The notes beneath the pieces are model-generated. The model was given only the letters and a program-made list of their open reading frames with translations. It was not told where the DNA came from and did not search any database. From Burkholderiaceae bacterium (GTDB lineage Bacteria > Pseudomonadota > Gammaproteobacteria > Burkholderiales > Burkholderiaceae_C): a stretch of DNA of 64,000 nt. The stretch spans positions 23,822-87,821 of the forward strand of contig JADMJJ010000020.1 in NCBI GenBank assembly GCA_018780645.1. Reading direction: 5' to 3'. Below are positions 9,214 through 18,719 of this stretch, piece after piece. The position numbers and the translations under genes were made by a program. Numbering within the stretch: the stretch's first letter is position 1; every line of letters begins with the position of its first letter.

Positions 9214-10065
9214 ATGTTCAACCTGCTCAAGACCGCGGTCTTGATGGCCGCCATCACCGCGCTGTTCATGGCGCTGGGCGCCATGATGGGTGGGCGCCAG
9301 GGCATGATGCTTGCGCTGATCATCGCGCTGGGCATGAATTTCTTCAGCTATTGGTTCTCCGACAAGCTGGTGCTGAAGATGTACAACGCGCAGGAGGTCG
9401 ACGAAACCTCGGCGCCGCAGTTCTACCGCATGGTGCGCGATCTGGCGCAGCGTGCCGAGCTGCCCATGCCCAAGGTCTATCTGATCAACGAGGATGCGCC
9501 GAATGCCTTTGCCACCGGCCGCAACCCCGAGCATGCCGCCGTGGCGGCGACCACCGGCATCCTGCGGGTGCTGTCTGAACGCGAGTTGCGCGGCGTGATG
9601 GCGCACGAGCTGGCCCATGTGAAGCACCGCGACATCCTGATCAGCACGATCAGCGCGACGATGGCCGGCGCCATCTCGATGCTGGGCAATTTCGCGATGA
9701 TCTTCGGCGGCCGCGATAGCGAGGGCCGGCCGGTCAACCCCATCGTCAGCATCTTGATGATGATTCTGGCGCCGCTGGCGGCCAGCCTGATACAGATGGC
9801 GATCAGCCGCGCCCGCGAGTTCGAGGCCGACCGGGGTGGCGCCGAGATCTCGGGCGACCCCCAGGCCCTGGCCTCGGCGCTGCAGAAGATCCACCGTATC
9901 GCCCAGGGCATTCCGCTGGAAGCGGCCGAGCGCCACCCCGAGACGGCGCAGATGATGATCATGAACCCGCTGTCCGCGGGCGGCCTGCGCGGCCTGTTCA
10001 GCACCCACCCGTCCACCGAAGAACGTGTGGAAAAGTTGCTGGCCATGGCCGCCGGCCGCCGCTGA
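9214..10065 (+). CDS. htpX: Membrane protease HtpX
   Basis: A 283-residue M48 zinc metalloprotease of the inner membrane that degrades misfolded membrane proteins. The zinc motif HELAH lies in [13 protein letters not shown] at about residue 130, and the downstream Glu ligand is in [15 protein letters not shown]. Two hydrophobic segments lie in the first 55 residues ([20 protein letters not shown] and [18 protein letters not shown]) and two more flank residues 150-200. A good SD (AGGAGG) precedes the ATG. It follows fmt by 54 bp and may share its transcript. Confidence 0.97.
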   Translation: MFNLLKTAVLMAAITALFMALGAMMGGRQGMMLALIIALGMNFFSYWFSDKLVLKMYNAQEVDETSAPQFYRMVRDLAQRAELPMPKVYLINEDAPNAFATGRNPEHAAVAATTGILRVLSERELRGVMAHELAHVKHRDILISTISATMAGAISMLGNFAMIFGGRDSEGRPVNPIVSILMMILAPLAASLIQMAISRAREFEADRGGAEISGDPQALASALQKIHRIAQGIPLEAAERHPETAQMMIMNPLSAGGLRGLFSTHPSTEERVEKLLAMAAGRR

Positions 10066-10103
10066 ACATCAAGTCCGGGTGCCTTCCGACCGATAAGCCC
10101 CAG

Positions 10104-10499
10104 ATGAAGACGGTTCTCACCTCCCTGACCCTGGCCGCGGCCGCCCTGTTGAGCGGCTGCGACCTGCTGGGTATCGAGTCGCCCGAAAAGATCGCCGCCG
10201 TCAAGGAGGCCGATGGCAAGGCCATAGGCGGCGCCTGCCGCCATGCCTCGCGTGCCATCGAGGACTGTTACGCGCTGAACCCCAAGGCCCAACGTGCAGC
10301 CGTGTTCACCGGCTGGCGCGAGATGGACGAATACATGCGCGAGAACAAGCTGGACGGCATCACCCCTCAGGTGGCCAAGGGCCCTGCTGCCGGCAAGGGC
10401 GAGGTCGAGGTCGAGGAAAAGCCGGCGGCCAAGGATGTGGCCAAGGCTGGTGCCGCCAAGCCTGCTGCGGCGCCAGCTGCCGCCAAACCCAAGACCTGA
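10104..10499 (+). CDS. Small putative lipoprotein of unknown function
   Basis: A 131-residue protein with a lipoprotein signal: MKTVLTSLTLAAAALLSGC, where the lipobox LLSGC sets Cys19 as the acylated residue. A short folded part (residues 20-95) contains two Cys (GACRHAS and EDCYALN) that could form a disulphide in the periplasm. The C-terminal 40 residues are an Ala/Lys/Pro-rich tail. I do not recognise a domain. It follows htpX by 38 bp. Confidence 0.75.
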   Translation: MKTVLTSLTLAAAALLSGCDLLGIESPEKIAAVKEADGKAIGGACRHASRAIEDCYALNPKAQRAAVFTGWREMDEYMRENKLDGITPQVAKGPAAGKGEVEVEEKPAAKDVAKAGAAKPAAAPAAAKPKT

Positions 10500-10640
10500 A
10501 GACGCGGTGGGGCCTGGCTTTTACGCCTGGGCCCGCAATTCCTACAGTTCATCGCAAGCGGCTTTGGCCGCCTGGTTCCATGCACGATCATTCGGCCACT
10601 GTTTGATTCGTCCGGCAACCACCCCGAAGAGGAGCCCACC

Positions 10641-11381
10641 ATGCTGAACCGCCGCCTTGCCCTTTGCGCCGCCCTGATCCCCCTGTTCGCCAGCACCACC
10701 GCCAGCGCCTGGGGCAATGAGGCTATCCGCGGGTCCGGCAATGTGGTCACCCAGACCCGCACCATCACCGGGTTCGATGCGATCAGCACGCGCGGCGGCA
10801 TCGACGTGCTGGTGCGCCAGAGCGGCAAGGAGTCGGTCGAGGTGCAGACCGATGACAATCTGCAATCGGTGCTAGAGACCCAGGTGGTCAGCGGCGCCAA
10901 GGGCCGCACCTTGGAGATCTCGTTCAAGAAGGGCTATAGCGTCTCCAAGCACAGCAAGACCCTGGTCACGGTTGATGTGATGCAGCTGCGCGCGCTGTCG
11001 ATTGCCGGCTCGGGCGATGTGCGCGCCGAAGCCATCAACAGCCCGCAGCTGAATCTGTCCATTGCCGGCGCCGGCGATATGCGGCTGGGCAAGCTCAGCT
11101 GCGACGAGGTCAAGATCAGCGTTGCCGGCTCCGGCGACGTGGTGGCCAGCGGCAAGACGCAAAAGCTCAGCATCTCGATCGCCGGCAGCGGCGACGTCAG
11201 GACCGATGACCTGGTGGCCGAGGACGTCACCGTCAGCATTGCCGGCAGTGGCGATGCGGTGGTGGCCGCCAAGCAGAATCTGACCGTCAAGGTGGCTGGT
11301 TCGGGAGACGTCAAGTACGTCGGCAACCCGGCCAATATCAAGAGCTCCATCATGGGCAGTGGGTCGGTGAACAAGCTTTAA
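10641..11381 (+). CDS. DUF2807 (head GIN domain) secreted beta-helix protein
   Basis: A 246-residue protein with a signal peptide ending near TTASA. From about residue 119 it consists of seven repeats of about 19-21 residues centred on S(I/V)AGSGDV: SIAGSGDV, SIAGAGDM, SVAGSGDV, SIAGSGDV, SIAGSGDA, KVAGSGDV, SIMGSGSV. Such repeats are typical of the putative auto-transporter adhesin head GIN domain (DUF2807), which forms a right-handed parallel beta-helix. Function is unknown. An SD (AGAGGAG) precedes the ATG. No membrane anchor is visible, so it is probably periplasmic or exported. Confidence 0.85.
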   Translation: MLNRRLALCAALIPLFASTTASAWGNEAIRGSGNVVTQTRTITGFDAISTRGGIDVLVRQSGKESVEVQTDDNLQSVLETQVVSGAKGRTLEISFKKGYSVSKHSKTLVTVDVMQLRALSIAGSGDVRAEAINSPQLNLSIAGAGDMRLGKLSCDEVKISVAGSGDVVASGKTQKLSISIAGSGDVRTDDLVAEDVTVSIAGSGDAVVAAKQNLTVKVAGSGDVKYVGNPANIKSSIMGSGSVNKL

Positions 11382-11440
11382 GACCGACTGATTCGTGCGC
11401 ACACCGCGCCCCTCGGGCGCTAGGTTCGTCCGCCTCGTAC

Positions 11441-11452
11441 GACAATCGAGGC
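11441..11452 (+). promoter_or_regulatory. -10 box for leaderless azlC transcript
   Basis: GACAAT followed by CGAGGC and then the azlC ATG. The GAGG in the spacer is too close to the ATG to act as an SD, so a leaderless start is more likely. Confidence 0.45.
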
Positions 11453-12187
11453 ATGACTACCGCAGCACAAGGCCCGCTTTGGCGCCATCCTGAGTTTTCC
11501 CGAGGTGCCCGCGACATGGTGGGCGTCTCGCTGGGCATTTCGGCCTGGGGTCTGGTGACCGGCGTGGCCATGATCAAGAGCGGGCTGAGCGTGCCACTGG
11601 CCCTGGCCATGTCGCTGCTGGTGTTTGCCGGCAGCTCGCAGCTGGCCTCCCTGCCGCTGATCGCCGCCGGCGCGCCGCTGTGGGTGCTGTGGGCCACGGC
11701 CTTTTGCGTCAACCTGCGTTTTGTCATCTTCAGCGCCCATTGGCGGCTGTACTTCGGCCATCTGCCGTTCTGGCAGCGCATGCGCGTGAGCTACTTCGCG
11801 GCCGATCTCAACTACGTGATCTTCCTGCGCCGTTTTCCGGACATGAATCCCGCACCCGAGCAACTGCCGTACTACTGGGGCGGCGTGGCGCTGAACTGGA
11901 GCGCCTGGCAGGTGCCGTCGATCGCCGGCATCTTTCTGGCCAATCAGGTGCCCACCGAGTGGGGCCTGGGCTTTGCCGGCATCCTGGCCTTGCTGGGGCT
12001 GAGCTATTCGCTGCTGTCCGACAAGGGCACCTGGATCTCGGCCGGCGTGGCCAGCTGTGCGGCGGTGGCGGCCTACGCCTTGCCGCTGCGGCTGAACATC
12101 GTGGTGGCGATTGCCGCCGCCGTGGCCGTGGGCCTGCTGCTGGAGCAGTTCATGCCGCCGCCGCCGAAGAAGGAGGTGCGGGCATGA
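11453..12187 (+). CDS. azlC: AzlC family branched-chain amino acid exporter, large subunit
   Basis: A 244-residue inner-membrane protein of the AzlC/YgaZ family, which exports branched-chain amino acids together with the small AzlD subunit. Motifs include REFSRGARDM-like EFSRGARDMVGVSLGI near the N-terminus and FAGSSQLASLPLIAAGAPLW (residues about 61-80), and at least five hydrophobic segments are visible. The stop codon lies in an ATGA overlap with a short open frame, not with azlD itself, because a 74-bp insert separates the two genes (see 12184-12257). Confidence 0.93.
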   Translation: MTTAAQGPLWRHPEFSRGARDMVGVSLGISAWGLVTGVAMIKSGLSVPLALAMSLLVFAGSSQLASLPLIAAGAPLWVLWATAFCVNLRFVIFSAHWRLYFGHLPFWQRMRVSYFAADLNYVIFLRRFPDMNPAPEQLPYYWGGVALNWSAWQVPSIAGIFLANQVPTEWGLGFAGILALLGLSYSLLSDKGTWISAGVASCAAVAAYALPLRLNIVVAIAAAVAVGLLLEQFMPPPPKKEVRA

Positions 12188-12257
12188 GCGCCGCTCGGCC
12201 GCCCGAAGGCGCGAATTCCCGCTTGGCGGGACCGCACGAAGTGCGCAGGGTGCACCA
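12184..12257 (+). repeat. 74-bp insert between azlC and azlD with 9-bp duplicated edge
   Basis: ATGAGCGCC at 12184 recurs at 12258, where azlD starts. The 74 bp between the first bases of the two copies are GC-rich, with small inverted repeats TCCCGCTTGGCGGGA and GCACGAAGTGC. The sequence reads as a 25-codon frame (12184-12261) whose TGA overlaps the azlD ATG, so the ATGA coupling found at the azlC end is rebuilt at the azlD end. The layout looks like an inserted intergenic element. I recall similar GC-rich linkers between coupled genes in Comamonadaceae-type genomes, but cannot verify copies here. Confidence 0.6.
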
Positions 12258-12587
12258 ATGAGCGCCTGGGAAGCCCTGCTGGGCATCGTCGGCATGGGGT
12301 TGATCACGGCCCTGACCCGCGGCTTCTTCCTGTTTCCCAAGCGTGAGATACCGCTGCCTGACTGGGCTCGCCAGGGCCTGCGCTATGCGCCGCTGGCCGC
12401 GCTGGCCGCCGTGGTCGTGCCCGAGATCGTGATGACGCAGGGCCATCTGATCAGCACCTGGAAAGACGCGCGGCTGTTCGCCGTGGCCGTCTCCACCGCC
12501 TATTTCTTCTGGCGCCGGGGCATTCTCGGCACCATCGTCAGCGGGACGGCAGTGATGCTGGCGCTGCGCCTGGGGCTGGGCTGGTAA
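12258..12587 (+). CDS. azlD: AzlD family branched-chain amino acid exporter, small subunit
   Basis: A 109-residue membrane protein with the AzlD features [18 protein letters not shown] and [20 protein letters not shown], and four hydrophobic segments. It acts with AzlC in the inner membrane. The ATG at 12258 is chosen because it begins the conserved family N-terminus ([20 protein letters not shown]) and overlaps the stop of the preceding short frame. Longer upstream extension in the same frame would run through the insert and is rejected. Confidence 0.92.
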   Translation: MSAWEALLGIVGMGLITALTRGFFLFPKREIPLPDWARQGLRYAPLAALAAVVVPEIVMTQGHLISTWKDARLFAVAVSTAYFFWRRGILGTIVSGTAVMLALRLGLGW

Positions 12588-12625
12588 GGTTGAGGTTGTT
12601 CACTTCAACTGCACCACCCTCCAAT

Positions 12626-13819
12626 ATGAACGTCATCCGCTTCTCCGACCTCGTGGCCGCCGGCAAGGTGGCCGGCCAGCGCGTCTTCATCCGCGCCGAC
12701 CTGAACGTGCCGCAAGACGACGCCGGCCAGATCACCGAAGACACGCGCATCCGCGCCTCCATCCCCTGTATCGAGCTGGCCCTGAAGGCCGGCGCGGCGG
12801 TGATGGTGACCTCGCATTTGGGCCGTCCGACCGAAGGCGCGTTCAAGCCCGAGGACTCGCTGGTCCCCGTGGCCAAGCGCATGAGCGAGCTGCTCGGCCG
12901 CGAAGTGCCAGTCATCGCCAATTGGGTCGATGGCGTGACGGTGGCGCCAGGCCAGCTGGTGCTGCTGGAGAACTGCCGCGTCAACAAGGGCGAGAAGAAG
13001 AACGACGAAGCCCTGGCCAAGAAGATGGCCGCGCTGTGCGACATCTACGTCAACGATGCCTTCGGCACCGCGCATCGCGCCGAGGGCACGACCTATGGCA
13101 TTGCCCAGTTCGCCAAGATCGCCTGCGCCGGCCCGCTGCTGGCGGCCGAGATCGATGCGATCACGCAGGCCCTGGCACAGCCGAAGCGCCCGCTGGTGGC
13201 CATCGTTGCCGGGTCCAAGGTCTCGACCAAGCTGACCATCCTGAAGGCCCTGTCCGAGAAGGTGGACGGCCTTATCGTCGGCGGCGGCATCGCCAACACC
13301 TTCATGCTGGCCGCCGGGCTGAAGATAGGCAAATCTCTGGCCGAGCCCGATCTGGTGGCTGAGGCCACGGCGGTGATCGCGGCCATGAAGGCACGCGGCG
13401 CGGCCGTGCCGATTCCGGTCGACGTGGTGGTGGCCAAGCGCTTCGCGGCCGATGCCGAGGCCACGGTCAAGGCCGCTGCCGATGTGGCCGACGATGACCT
13501 GATTCTGGACATCGGTCCCAAGACCGCCGCGATGCTGGCCGAGCAGCTGAAGTCCGCCGGCACCATTGTCTGGAACGGTCCGGTCGGCGTGTTCGAGTTC
13601 GATGCCTTTGCCAAGGGCACCGAGGTGATCGCCCGTGCGATTGCCGATTCCAGCGCCTTCAGCATCGCCGGCGGCGGCGACACGCTGGCGGCGATCGCCA
13701 AGTACGGCATCGAGAAGGATGTGGGCTATATCTCCACTGGCGGCGGCGCCTTCCTGGAGATTCTGGAGGGCAAGACGCTGCCGGCGTTTGAAATCCTGAG
13801 CCGGCGCGCGCAGGTCTGA
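12626..13819 (+). CDS. pgk: Phosphoglycerate kinase
   Basis: A 397-residue glycolytic/Calvin-cycle enzyme that interconverts 1,3-bisphosphoglycerate plus ADP and 3-phosphoglycerate plus ATP. The family signature [13 protein letters not shown] is at about residue 21, the substrate-binding [10 protein letters not shown] at about residue 62, and the nucleotide-site motifs [10 protein letters not shown] and GGGDTLAAI are intact. The ATG at 12626 is chosen over an upstream in-frame start at 12590 because it gives the standard N-terminus [10 protein letters not shown] strong terminator follows at 13840. Confidence 0.98.
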   Translation: MNVIRFSDLVAAGKVAGQRVFIRADLNVPQDDAGQITEDTRIRASIPCIELALKAGAAVMVTSHLGRPTEGAFKPEDSLVPVAKRMSELLGREVPVIANWVDGVTVAPGQLVLLENCRVNKGEKKNDEALAKKMAALCDIYVNDAFGTAHRAEGTTYGIAQFAKIACAGPLLAAEIDAITQALAQPKRPLVAIVAGSKVSTKLTILKALSEKVDGLIVGGGIANTFMLAAGLKIGKSLAEPDLVAEATAVIAAMKARGAAVPIPVDVVVAKRFAADAEATVKAAADVADDDLILDIGPKTAAMLAEQLKSAGTIVWNGPVGVFEFDAFAKGTEVIARAIADSSAFSIAGGGDTLAAIAKYGIEKDVGYISTGGGAFLEILEGKTLPAFEILSRRAQV

Positions 13820-13839
13820 AGCCCGGCGCAGTGCCATCA

Positions 13840-13864
13840 ACGGCGCCCATGTGGCGCCGTTTTT
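13840..13864 (+). terminator. Rho-independent terminator of pgk
   Basis: ACGGCGCC, loop CATGT, GGCGCCGT, followed by TTTT. An 8-bp perfect stem with a T-run, 20 bp after the pgk stop. Confidence 0.9.
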
Positions 13865-13959
13865 CATGGCCTTCCTTGCATGACAGTTGTAATTCTGCGC
13901 ATGGTTGGTGGCCCATTCGCGGAGTAAGCTGCCAGCCAAAGAACCTGAAGGAGACCCGG

Positions 13960-16272
13960 ATGAGCAACACGCCCCTGTCCCCGGCCGAAGCGGCCCTGCG
14001 CGAAGCCGCCCTCGAGTACCACCGCTCACCGACCCGCGGCAAGATCTCGGTCAATGCGACCAAGCCGCTGTCGAACCAGCGCGACCTGTCGCTGGCCTAC
14101 TCCCCGGGCGTGGCCTATGCCTGCCTGGCGATTCAGGAAGACCCGAGCCTGGCGGCCGACTACACCTCGCGTGCCAATCTGGTCGGCGTGATCACCAATG
14201 GCACGGCGGTGCTGGGCCTGGGCGATATCGGCCCGCTGGCCGGCAAGCCGGTGATGGAGGGCAAGGGCTGCCTGTTCAAGAAGTTCGCCGGCATCGATGT
14301 GTTCGACATCGAACTGGCCGAGCGCGACCCGGACAAATTGGTGGACATCATTGCCGCGATGGAGCCGACGCTGGGCGGTGTGAACCTCGAGGACATCAAG
14401 GCGCCCGAGTGCTTCTACATAGAGAAGAAACTGCGCGAGCGCATGAACATCCCGGTCTTCCATGACGACCAGCATGGCACGGCCATCATCTCCAGCGCGG
14501 CCCTGCTCAACGGTCTGGAGCTGGTCGACAAGAAGATCGGCGAGGTCAAGGTGGCAGTGTCGGGCGCGGGCGCTGCCGCGATCGCTTGCCTGGACGTCAT
14601 GGTGGGCCTGGGCGTGGCCCGCAACAACATCTTCGTGGTCGACTCCAAGGGCGTGATCCAGTCCGAGCGCGACGACGCGCGCTCCGGCAAGCTGGACGAA
14701 TCGAAACAGCGCTACTGCCAGGTCAGCGCCGCGCGCACCCTGGCCGATGTGGTCAGGGATGCCGATGTCTTCCTGGGTTGCTCGGCCGCCGGCGTGCTGA
14801 CCGCCGAGATGGTGGCCACGATGGCGCGCCAGCCCATCATCCTGGCGCTGGCCAACCCGGAGCCGGAGATCCGCCCCGAGCTGGCCAAGGCGGTGCGGCC
14901 CGACTGCATCATGGCCACCGGTCGCTCGGACTATCCGAATCAGGTCAACAACGTGCTGTGCTTCCCTTATATCTTCCGCGGCGCGCTGGACTGCGGCGCG
15001 ACCAAGATCACCGAGGCGATGAAGCTGGCCTGCGTGCGCGAGATCGCCGCGCTGGCCAAGGCCGAGACCAGCGATGAGGTCGCTGCAGCCTATGCCGGCC
15101 AGGAGCTGGCCTTCGGCCCCGAGTACCTGATACCCAAGCCCTTCGACGCGCGGCTGATACTGCGCATCGCCCCGGCCGTGGCCCGCGCCGCCGAGGAGTC
15201 GGGCGTGGCGACACGGCCGATCAAGGATCTGGACGCCTACCGCCAGTCGCTCGAACGCTTCGTTTATCAGACCGGCATGTTCATGCGCCCGGTGTTTGCC
15301 GCGGCCAAGGCCAGGCCTGCCCGCGTGATCTACGCCGAGGGCGAGGACGAGCGCGTGCTGCGCGCCGTGCAGGTGGCGCTGGACGAAGGCCTGGCCCGGC
15401 CCATCGTCATCGGCCGGCCCGAGGTGATTGCGATGCGCATCCAGCGCGCCGGCCTGCGCCTCAAGCTGGGTGGCGATGTCGAGGTCATAGACCCGGCCAA
15501 TGACGCGCGTTTCCGCAGCTACTGGGAGACCTACCACCGCATGCTGGGCCGCGAGGGCATCACGCCCGAGATGGCCAAGGCCGATGTGCGGCGTTCCTCC
15601 ACGACGATTGGTGCGCTGGCCATCAAGCTGGGCGACGCCGACGCGATGATCTGCGGCCTGGTCGGCCGATACGACAAGCATCTGGACCATGTCGCCAAGC
15701 TGATTGGCCTGAAGCCCGGGGCGCCGAGCTTTGCGGCGATGAACGCACTGATGATGGACAAGCACACCTTGTTCATCACCGACACCTTCGTCAACGACGA
15801 TCCCACGGCCGAGGAGCTGGCCGAGATCGCCGCGATGGCGGTGGACGGTATGCGCCGCTTCGGCCTGCCGCCCAAGCTGGCCTTTCTGTCGCACTCGATG
15901 TTCGGCTCGTCGACCCGGCCCTCGGCGCGCAAGATGCGCCGTGCCCGCGACCTGTTCGTCGCCGCCCATCCGGACGTCGAATGCGATGGCGAGATGCATG
16001 GCGACGCGGCGCTGTCCGAGGCGGTGCGCCACACCTTCTTGATGGACAGCAGTCTCACCGGCTCGGCCAATCTGCTGGTGATGCCCAATCTGGACGCCGC
16101 CAACATCCTGTTCAATGTGCTGAAGGTGACGGGCGGGCAGGGCGTCACCGTCGGCCCGATTCTGCTCGGCGCGGCCGCGCCGGTGCACATCCTGACCCCG
16201 TCGGCGACGGTGCGTCGCATCGTCAATATGACGGCGCTGGCGGTGGCCGATGTGGCCGAAGCCGCCCGATAG
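13960..16272 (+). CDS. maeB: NADP-dependent malic enzyme (MaeB type, with phosphotransacetylase-like domain)
   Basis: A 770-residue fusion typical of MaeB. Residues about 1-430 are the malic enzyme, which decarboxylates malate to pyruvate and makes [25 protein letters not shown] and the nucleotide-binding [15 protein letters not shown] are visible. Residues about 440-765 are a phosphate acetyl/butyryltransferase-like domain ([36 protein letters not shown]), usually considered regulatory. The ATG at 13960 follows AAGGAGA at 8 nt spacing. pyk follows by 73 bp, so two pyruvate-producing enzymes are adjacent. Confidence 0.97.
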   Translation: MSNTPLSPAEAALREAALEYHRSPTRGKISVNATKPLSNQRDLSLAYSPGVAYACLAIQEDPSLAADYTSRANLVGVITNGTAVLGLGDIGPLAGKPVMEGKGCLFKKFAGIDVFDIELAERDPDKLVDIIAAMEPTLGGVNLEDIKAPECFYIEKKLRERMNIPVFHDDQHGTAIISSAALLNGLELVDKKIGEVKVAVSGAGAAAIACLDVMVGLGVARNNIFVVDSKGVIQSERDDARSGKLDESKQRYCQVSAARTLADVVRDADVFLGCSAAGVLTAEMVATMARQPIILALANPEPEIRPELAKAVRPDCIMATGRSDYPNQVNNVLCFPYIFRGALDCGATKITEAMKLACVREIAALAKAETSDEVAAAYAGQELAFGPEYLIPKPFDARLILRIAPAVARAAEESGVATRPIKDLDAYRQSLERFVYQTGMFMRPVFAAAKARPARVIYAEGEDERVLRAVQVALDEGLARPIVIGRPEVIAMRIQRAGLRLKLGGDVEVIDPANDARFRSYWETYHRMLGREGITPEMAKADVRRSSTTIGALAIKLGDADAMICGLVGRYDKHLDHVAKLIGLKPGAPSFAAMNALMMDKHTLFITDTFVNDDPTAEELAEIAAMAVDGMRRFGLPPKLAFLSHSMFGSSTRPSARKMRRARDLFVAAHPDVECDGEMHGDAALSEAVRHTFLMDSSLTGSANLLVMPNLDAANILFNVLKVTGGQGVTVGPILLGAAAPVHILTPSATVRRIVNMTALAVADVAEAAR

Positions 16273-16345
16273 GTTTCGTACCGCCGTGTAACCGAATGGC
16301 GCTGATAATCGTCGCCTACTTGTCCTGAGTACCGAGAGCCAAAAC

Positions 16346-17776
16346 ATGTCCCGTGCCACCAAGATCGTCGCCACCCTGGGCCCCGCTTCGTCAACACCGG
16401 AGGTGCTGGAACGCATGATTCGGGCCGGCGTCGATGTGGTGCGGCTGAACTTCTCGCACGGCAAGGCGCAGGACCATATCGACCGCGCCACGATGGTGCG
16501 TGAGGTGGCCAAGGCGGCCGGCAGGTCGGTGGCCATCATGGCCGATCTTCAGGGCCCGAAGATCCGCGTCGGCAAGTTCGCCAATGGCAAGATCGAGCTC
16601 GTCAACGGCACCAAGTTCATCCTCGACGCCGACCGTGTCGAGCTGGGCGACGAGCAGGCCGTGGGCCTGGACTACAAGGAGCTGCCGCGCGACGTGAAGC
16701 CCGGCGACACCCTGCTGCTCAATGATGGCCTGCTGGTCTTGATCGTCGAGGCCGTGCGCGGCGCGGCGGTGCACACCGTCGTCAAGGTCGGCGGCGAGCT
16801 GTCCAATAACAAGGGCATCAACAAGCAGGGTGGCGGCCTCACGGCCCCGGCGCTGACCGGCAAGGACATGGAGGACATCAAGACGGCGATGAGCTTCCAG
16901 GCCGAGTACGTGGCGGTCAGCTTCCCGAAGAACGCCACCGACATGGAGATGGCCCGTCAGCTCTGCAATGTGGCCGGCGAACCCTATCGCCACAAGCCGG
17001 GGCTGATCGCCAAGATCGAGCGCTCGGAGGCGATTCCGCATCTGGAATCCATCCTCAAGGCCAGCGACGGCATCATGGTGGCGCGTGGCGACCTGGCCGT
17101 CGAGGTCGGCAACGCGGCGGTTCCGGCGCTGCAAAAACGGATGATCAAACTGGCCCGCGAGCTGGACAAGGTGGCGATCACCGCCACGCAGATGATGGAG
17201 TCGATGATCGTCAACCCGGTGCCGACCCGCGCCGAGGTGTCGGATGTCGCCAACGCGGTGCTGGACGGCACCGATGCCGTGATGCTCAGCGCCGAGACGG
17301 CCGCCGGCAAGTATCCGGTCGAAACCATCGAGCAGATGGCAGCCATCGCGCTGGAAGCCGAGCGCGCCGAGTTCGTGAGCCTTGACACCGACTTCGCCGG
17401 CCGCCAGTTCGGCCGCATCGACCAGTCGATCGCCATGGGCGCGCTGTTCACCGCCTTCCACCTCGGCTGCAAGGCCATCGTGGCGCTGACCGAGTCGGGC
17501 TCCACCGCGCTGTGGATGAGCCGCCACCGCATCCAGGTGCCTATCTTCGCGCTGACCACGCAGCCGCTGAGCCAGACCAAGATGACGCTGTACCGCAATG
17601 TGCGGCCGCTGCTGATGCCCAAGTTCGAGGACCGCGACACTGCGCTGGCCGCCGCCGAGAAGCTGCTGGTGGACCAGGGCGTGCTGATGCCGGGCGACAC
17701 CTATGCCATCACCTGCGGCGAGCCGATGGGTTATCCGGGCGGAACGAATATGTTGAAGGTCTGCAGGGTTGGCTGA
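16346..17776 (+). CDS. pyk: Pyruvate kinase
   Basis: A 476-residue enzyme that converts phosphoenolpyruvate and ADP to pyruvate and ATP. It begins MSRATKIVATLGPASS. The substrate-binding VRLNFSHGKAQDH, the lysine-containing KIERSEAIPHLESIL and MVARGDLAVEVG are intact, and the C-terminal allosteric-type domain ends GGTNMLKVCRVG. A GATAAT box at 16304-16309 about 36 nt before the ATG could be its -10. The next gene converges from the other strand 20 bp after the stop. Confidence 0.98.
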   Translation: MSRATKIVATLGPASSTPEVLERMIRAGVDVVRLNFSHGKAQDHIDRATMVREVAKAAGRSVAIMADLQGPKIRVGKFANGKIELVNGTKFILDADRVELGDEQAVGLDYKELPRDVKPGDTLLLNDGLLVLIVEAVRGAAVHTVVKVGGELSNNKGINKQGGGLTAPALTGKDMEDIKTAMSFQAEYVAVSFPKNATDMEMARQLCNVAGEPYRHKPGLIAKIERSEAIPHLESILKASDGIMVARGDLAVEVGNAAVPALQKRMIKLARELDKVAITATQMMESMIVNPVPTRAEVSDVANAVLDGTDAVMLSAETAAGKYPVETIEQMAAIALEAERAEFVSLDTDFAGRQFGRIDQSIAMGALFTAFHLGCKAIVALTESGSTALWMSRHRIQVPIFALTTQPLSQTKMTLYRNVRPLLMPKFEDRDTALAAAEKLLVDQGVLMPGDTYAITCGEPMGYPGGTNMLKVCRVG

Positions 17777-17796
17777 GGCGGCCCCCGGCGACTTCG

Positions 17797-18450
17797 TCAG
17801 AGCACTTGGCGATGCCGGATGGAGCGGCGCACCCCAACGGCAGCAAGTCCCAGCGCCATCAGGCCAAATGTGCTTGGCTCTGGGATGGCTGGTGTCGCGT
17901 CGATGCGCAACGATGGGGTGGACGACACCAACGAATGCCATGTCCCTGGCGCGTCGGTGCCATAGTCGAAGGCAAAATGCGGCAAAGACCTGCCGGCGCC
18001 GGAGGCAAGAATGGCAAGCGTGCTCTCTTCAGCTTCGAGCGAGATCCAGTAGCTGCCTGGCTCGATGGCCCAGTTCAAGCTACCTGCGCTGTACCACGCC
18101 CCGGCTGCGCCGACAGGCACGGTCAGCATGCTGCTCGAAAATAGAACGGTCCCCGGTAGTCCGGCATTGTTGCCGTACAGTTTGAAGTTGAAAGTGCCAG
18201 CGGAAGTCCAGTAGGGATCGGAGTACTGCAGATGGGTGGACGCCGAATCGATGGTGTAGCCTTCCGCGACCGTAAACATGGCGGCCAGGAACTGGTGGTA
18301 GCGACCATCGCCCGAGCCCATCAGAGCACTGCCGCTGCCTGCCAAAAAAGGCTCGCCGGTGTCTACGATGAGCACGGCGTGCGCTGTATTGAGGGAGCAA
18401 GCGAGCGTGAGCGCCGCTGCGGCGCGAGCGATATAGCTAGCGTTTGACAT
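17797..18450 (-). CDS. PEP-CTERM sorting domain protein
   Basis: A 217-residue exported protein. Residues 1-25 are a signal peptide ending at AHA. The C-terminus carries the PEP-CTERM tripartite signal: PEPSTFGLM, a hydrophobic segment ALGLAAVG and a basic end VRRSIRHRQ, which is recognised and cut by an exosortase (EpsH/XrtA type) encoded elsewhere. The middle (FKLYGNNAGLPGTVLFSSSM) resembles other PEP-CTERM beta-sandwich proteins whose substrates are unknown. A GGAGG-like SD (reverse of cctcc at 18456-18460) precedes the ATG. It converges on pyk. Confidence 0.9.
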   Translation of the reverse strand: MSNASYIARAAAALTLACSLNTAHAVLIVDTGEPFLAGSGSALMGSGDGRYHQFLAAMFTVAEGYTIDSASTHLQYSDPYWTSAGTFNFKLYGNNAGLPGTVLFSSSMLTVPVGAAGAWYSAGSLNWAIEPGSYWISLEAEESTLAILASGAGRSLPHFAFDYGTDAPGTWHSLVSSTPSLRIDATPAIPEPSTFGLMALGLAAVGVRRSIRHRQVL

Positions 18451-18610
18451 AGGGTTCCTCCGTAATTGTTGCGGCTGTCTTGTGTGCGAGCCTGGACTGA
18501 TTGTGAATCGAAAGGCGTGCAGGCCCTGCCCCCTTGAACGGGTGGCCGGGAAAACCCGAGACAGGAATGGGGCAGGGACGCTCAGCGCTATCTGTACCGT
18601 CGGCCAGACT

Positions 18611-18706
18611 GAAGCTGTCTAGGTTCTGCCCATGGGCCGTAAGAAAACCCAGGGCGCGGCCAATGCATATGTATCGAACCGGCAAGAGTGCGGTTTGCGC
18701 GACTGA
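18611..18706 (+). pseudogene. Possible decayed toxin tail (HigB/Gp49-like) upstream of XRE gene
   Basis: In the frame of 18611 the translation reads EAV, stop, VLPMGRKKTQ and then runs to a TGA at 18704. In Gp49/HigB-type toxins that precede this kind of XRE antitoxin, the C-terminal part commonly reads like EAVYVLHAFQKKTQ. The spacing of EAV, VL and KKTQ fits with the Tyr codon changed to TAG. No upstream toxin domain can be read in one frame. This is a weak, short match and may be chance. Confidence 0.22.
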
Positions 18707-18719
18707 ACAGGTAAGGTCA

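Noticed and set aside
7987..10008. 673-codon open frame antisense to def, fmt and htpX
   Set aside because: It spans three well-supported genes and has the low-complexity composition of GC-driven shadow frames.
14026..16539. 837-codon open frame antisense to maeB
   Set aside because: High-GC shadow frame: biased His/Gly/Arg/Gln composition, no domain, and fully covered by a clear maeB on the other strand.
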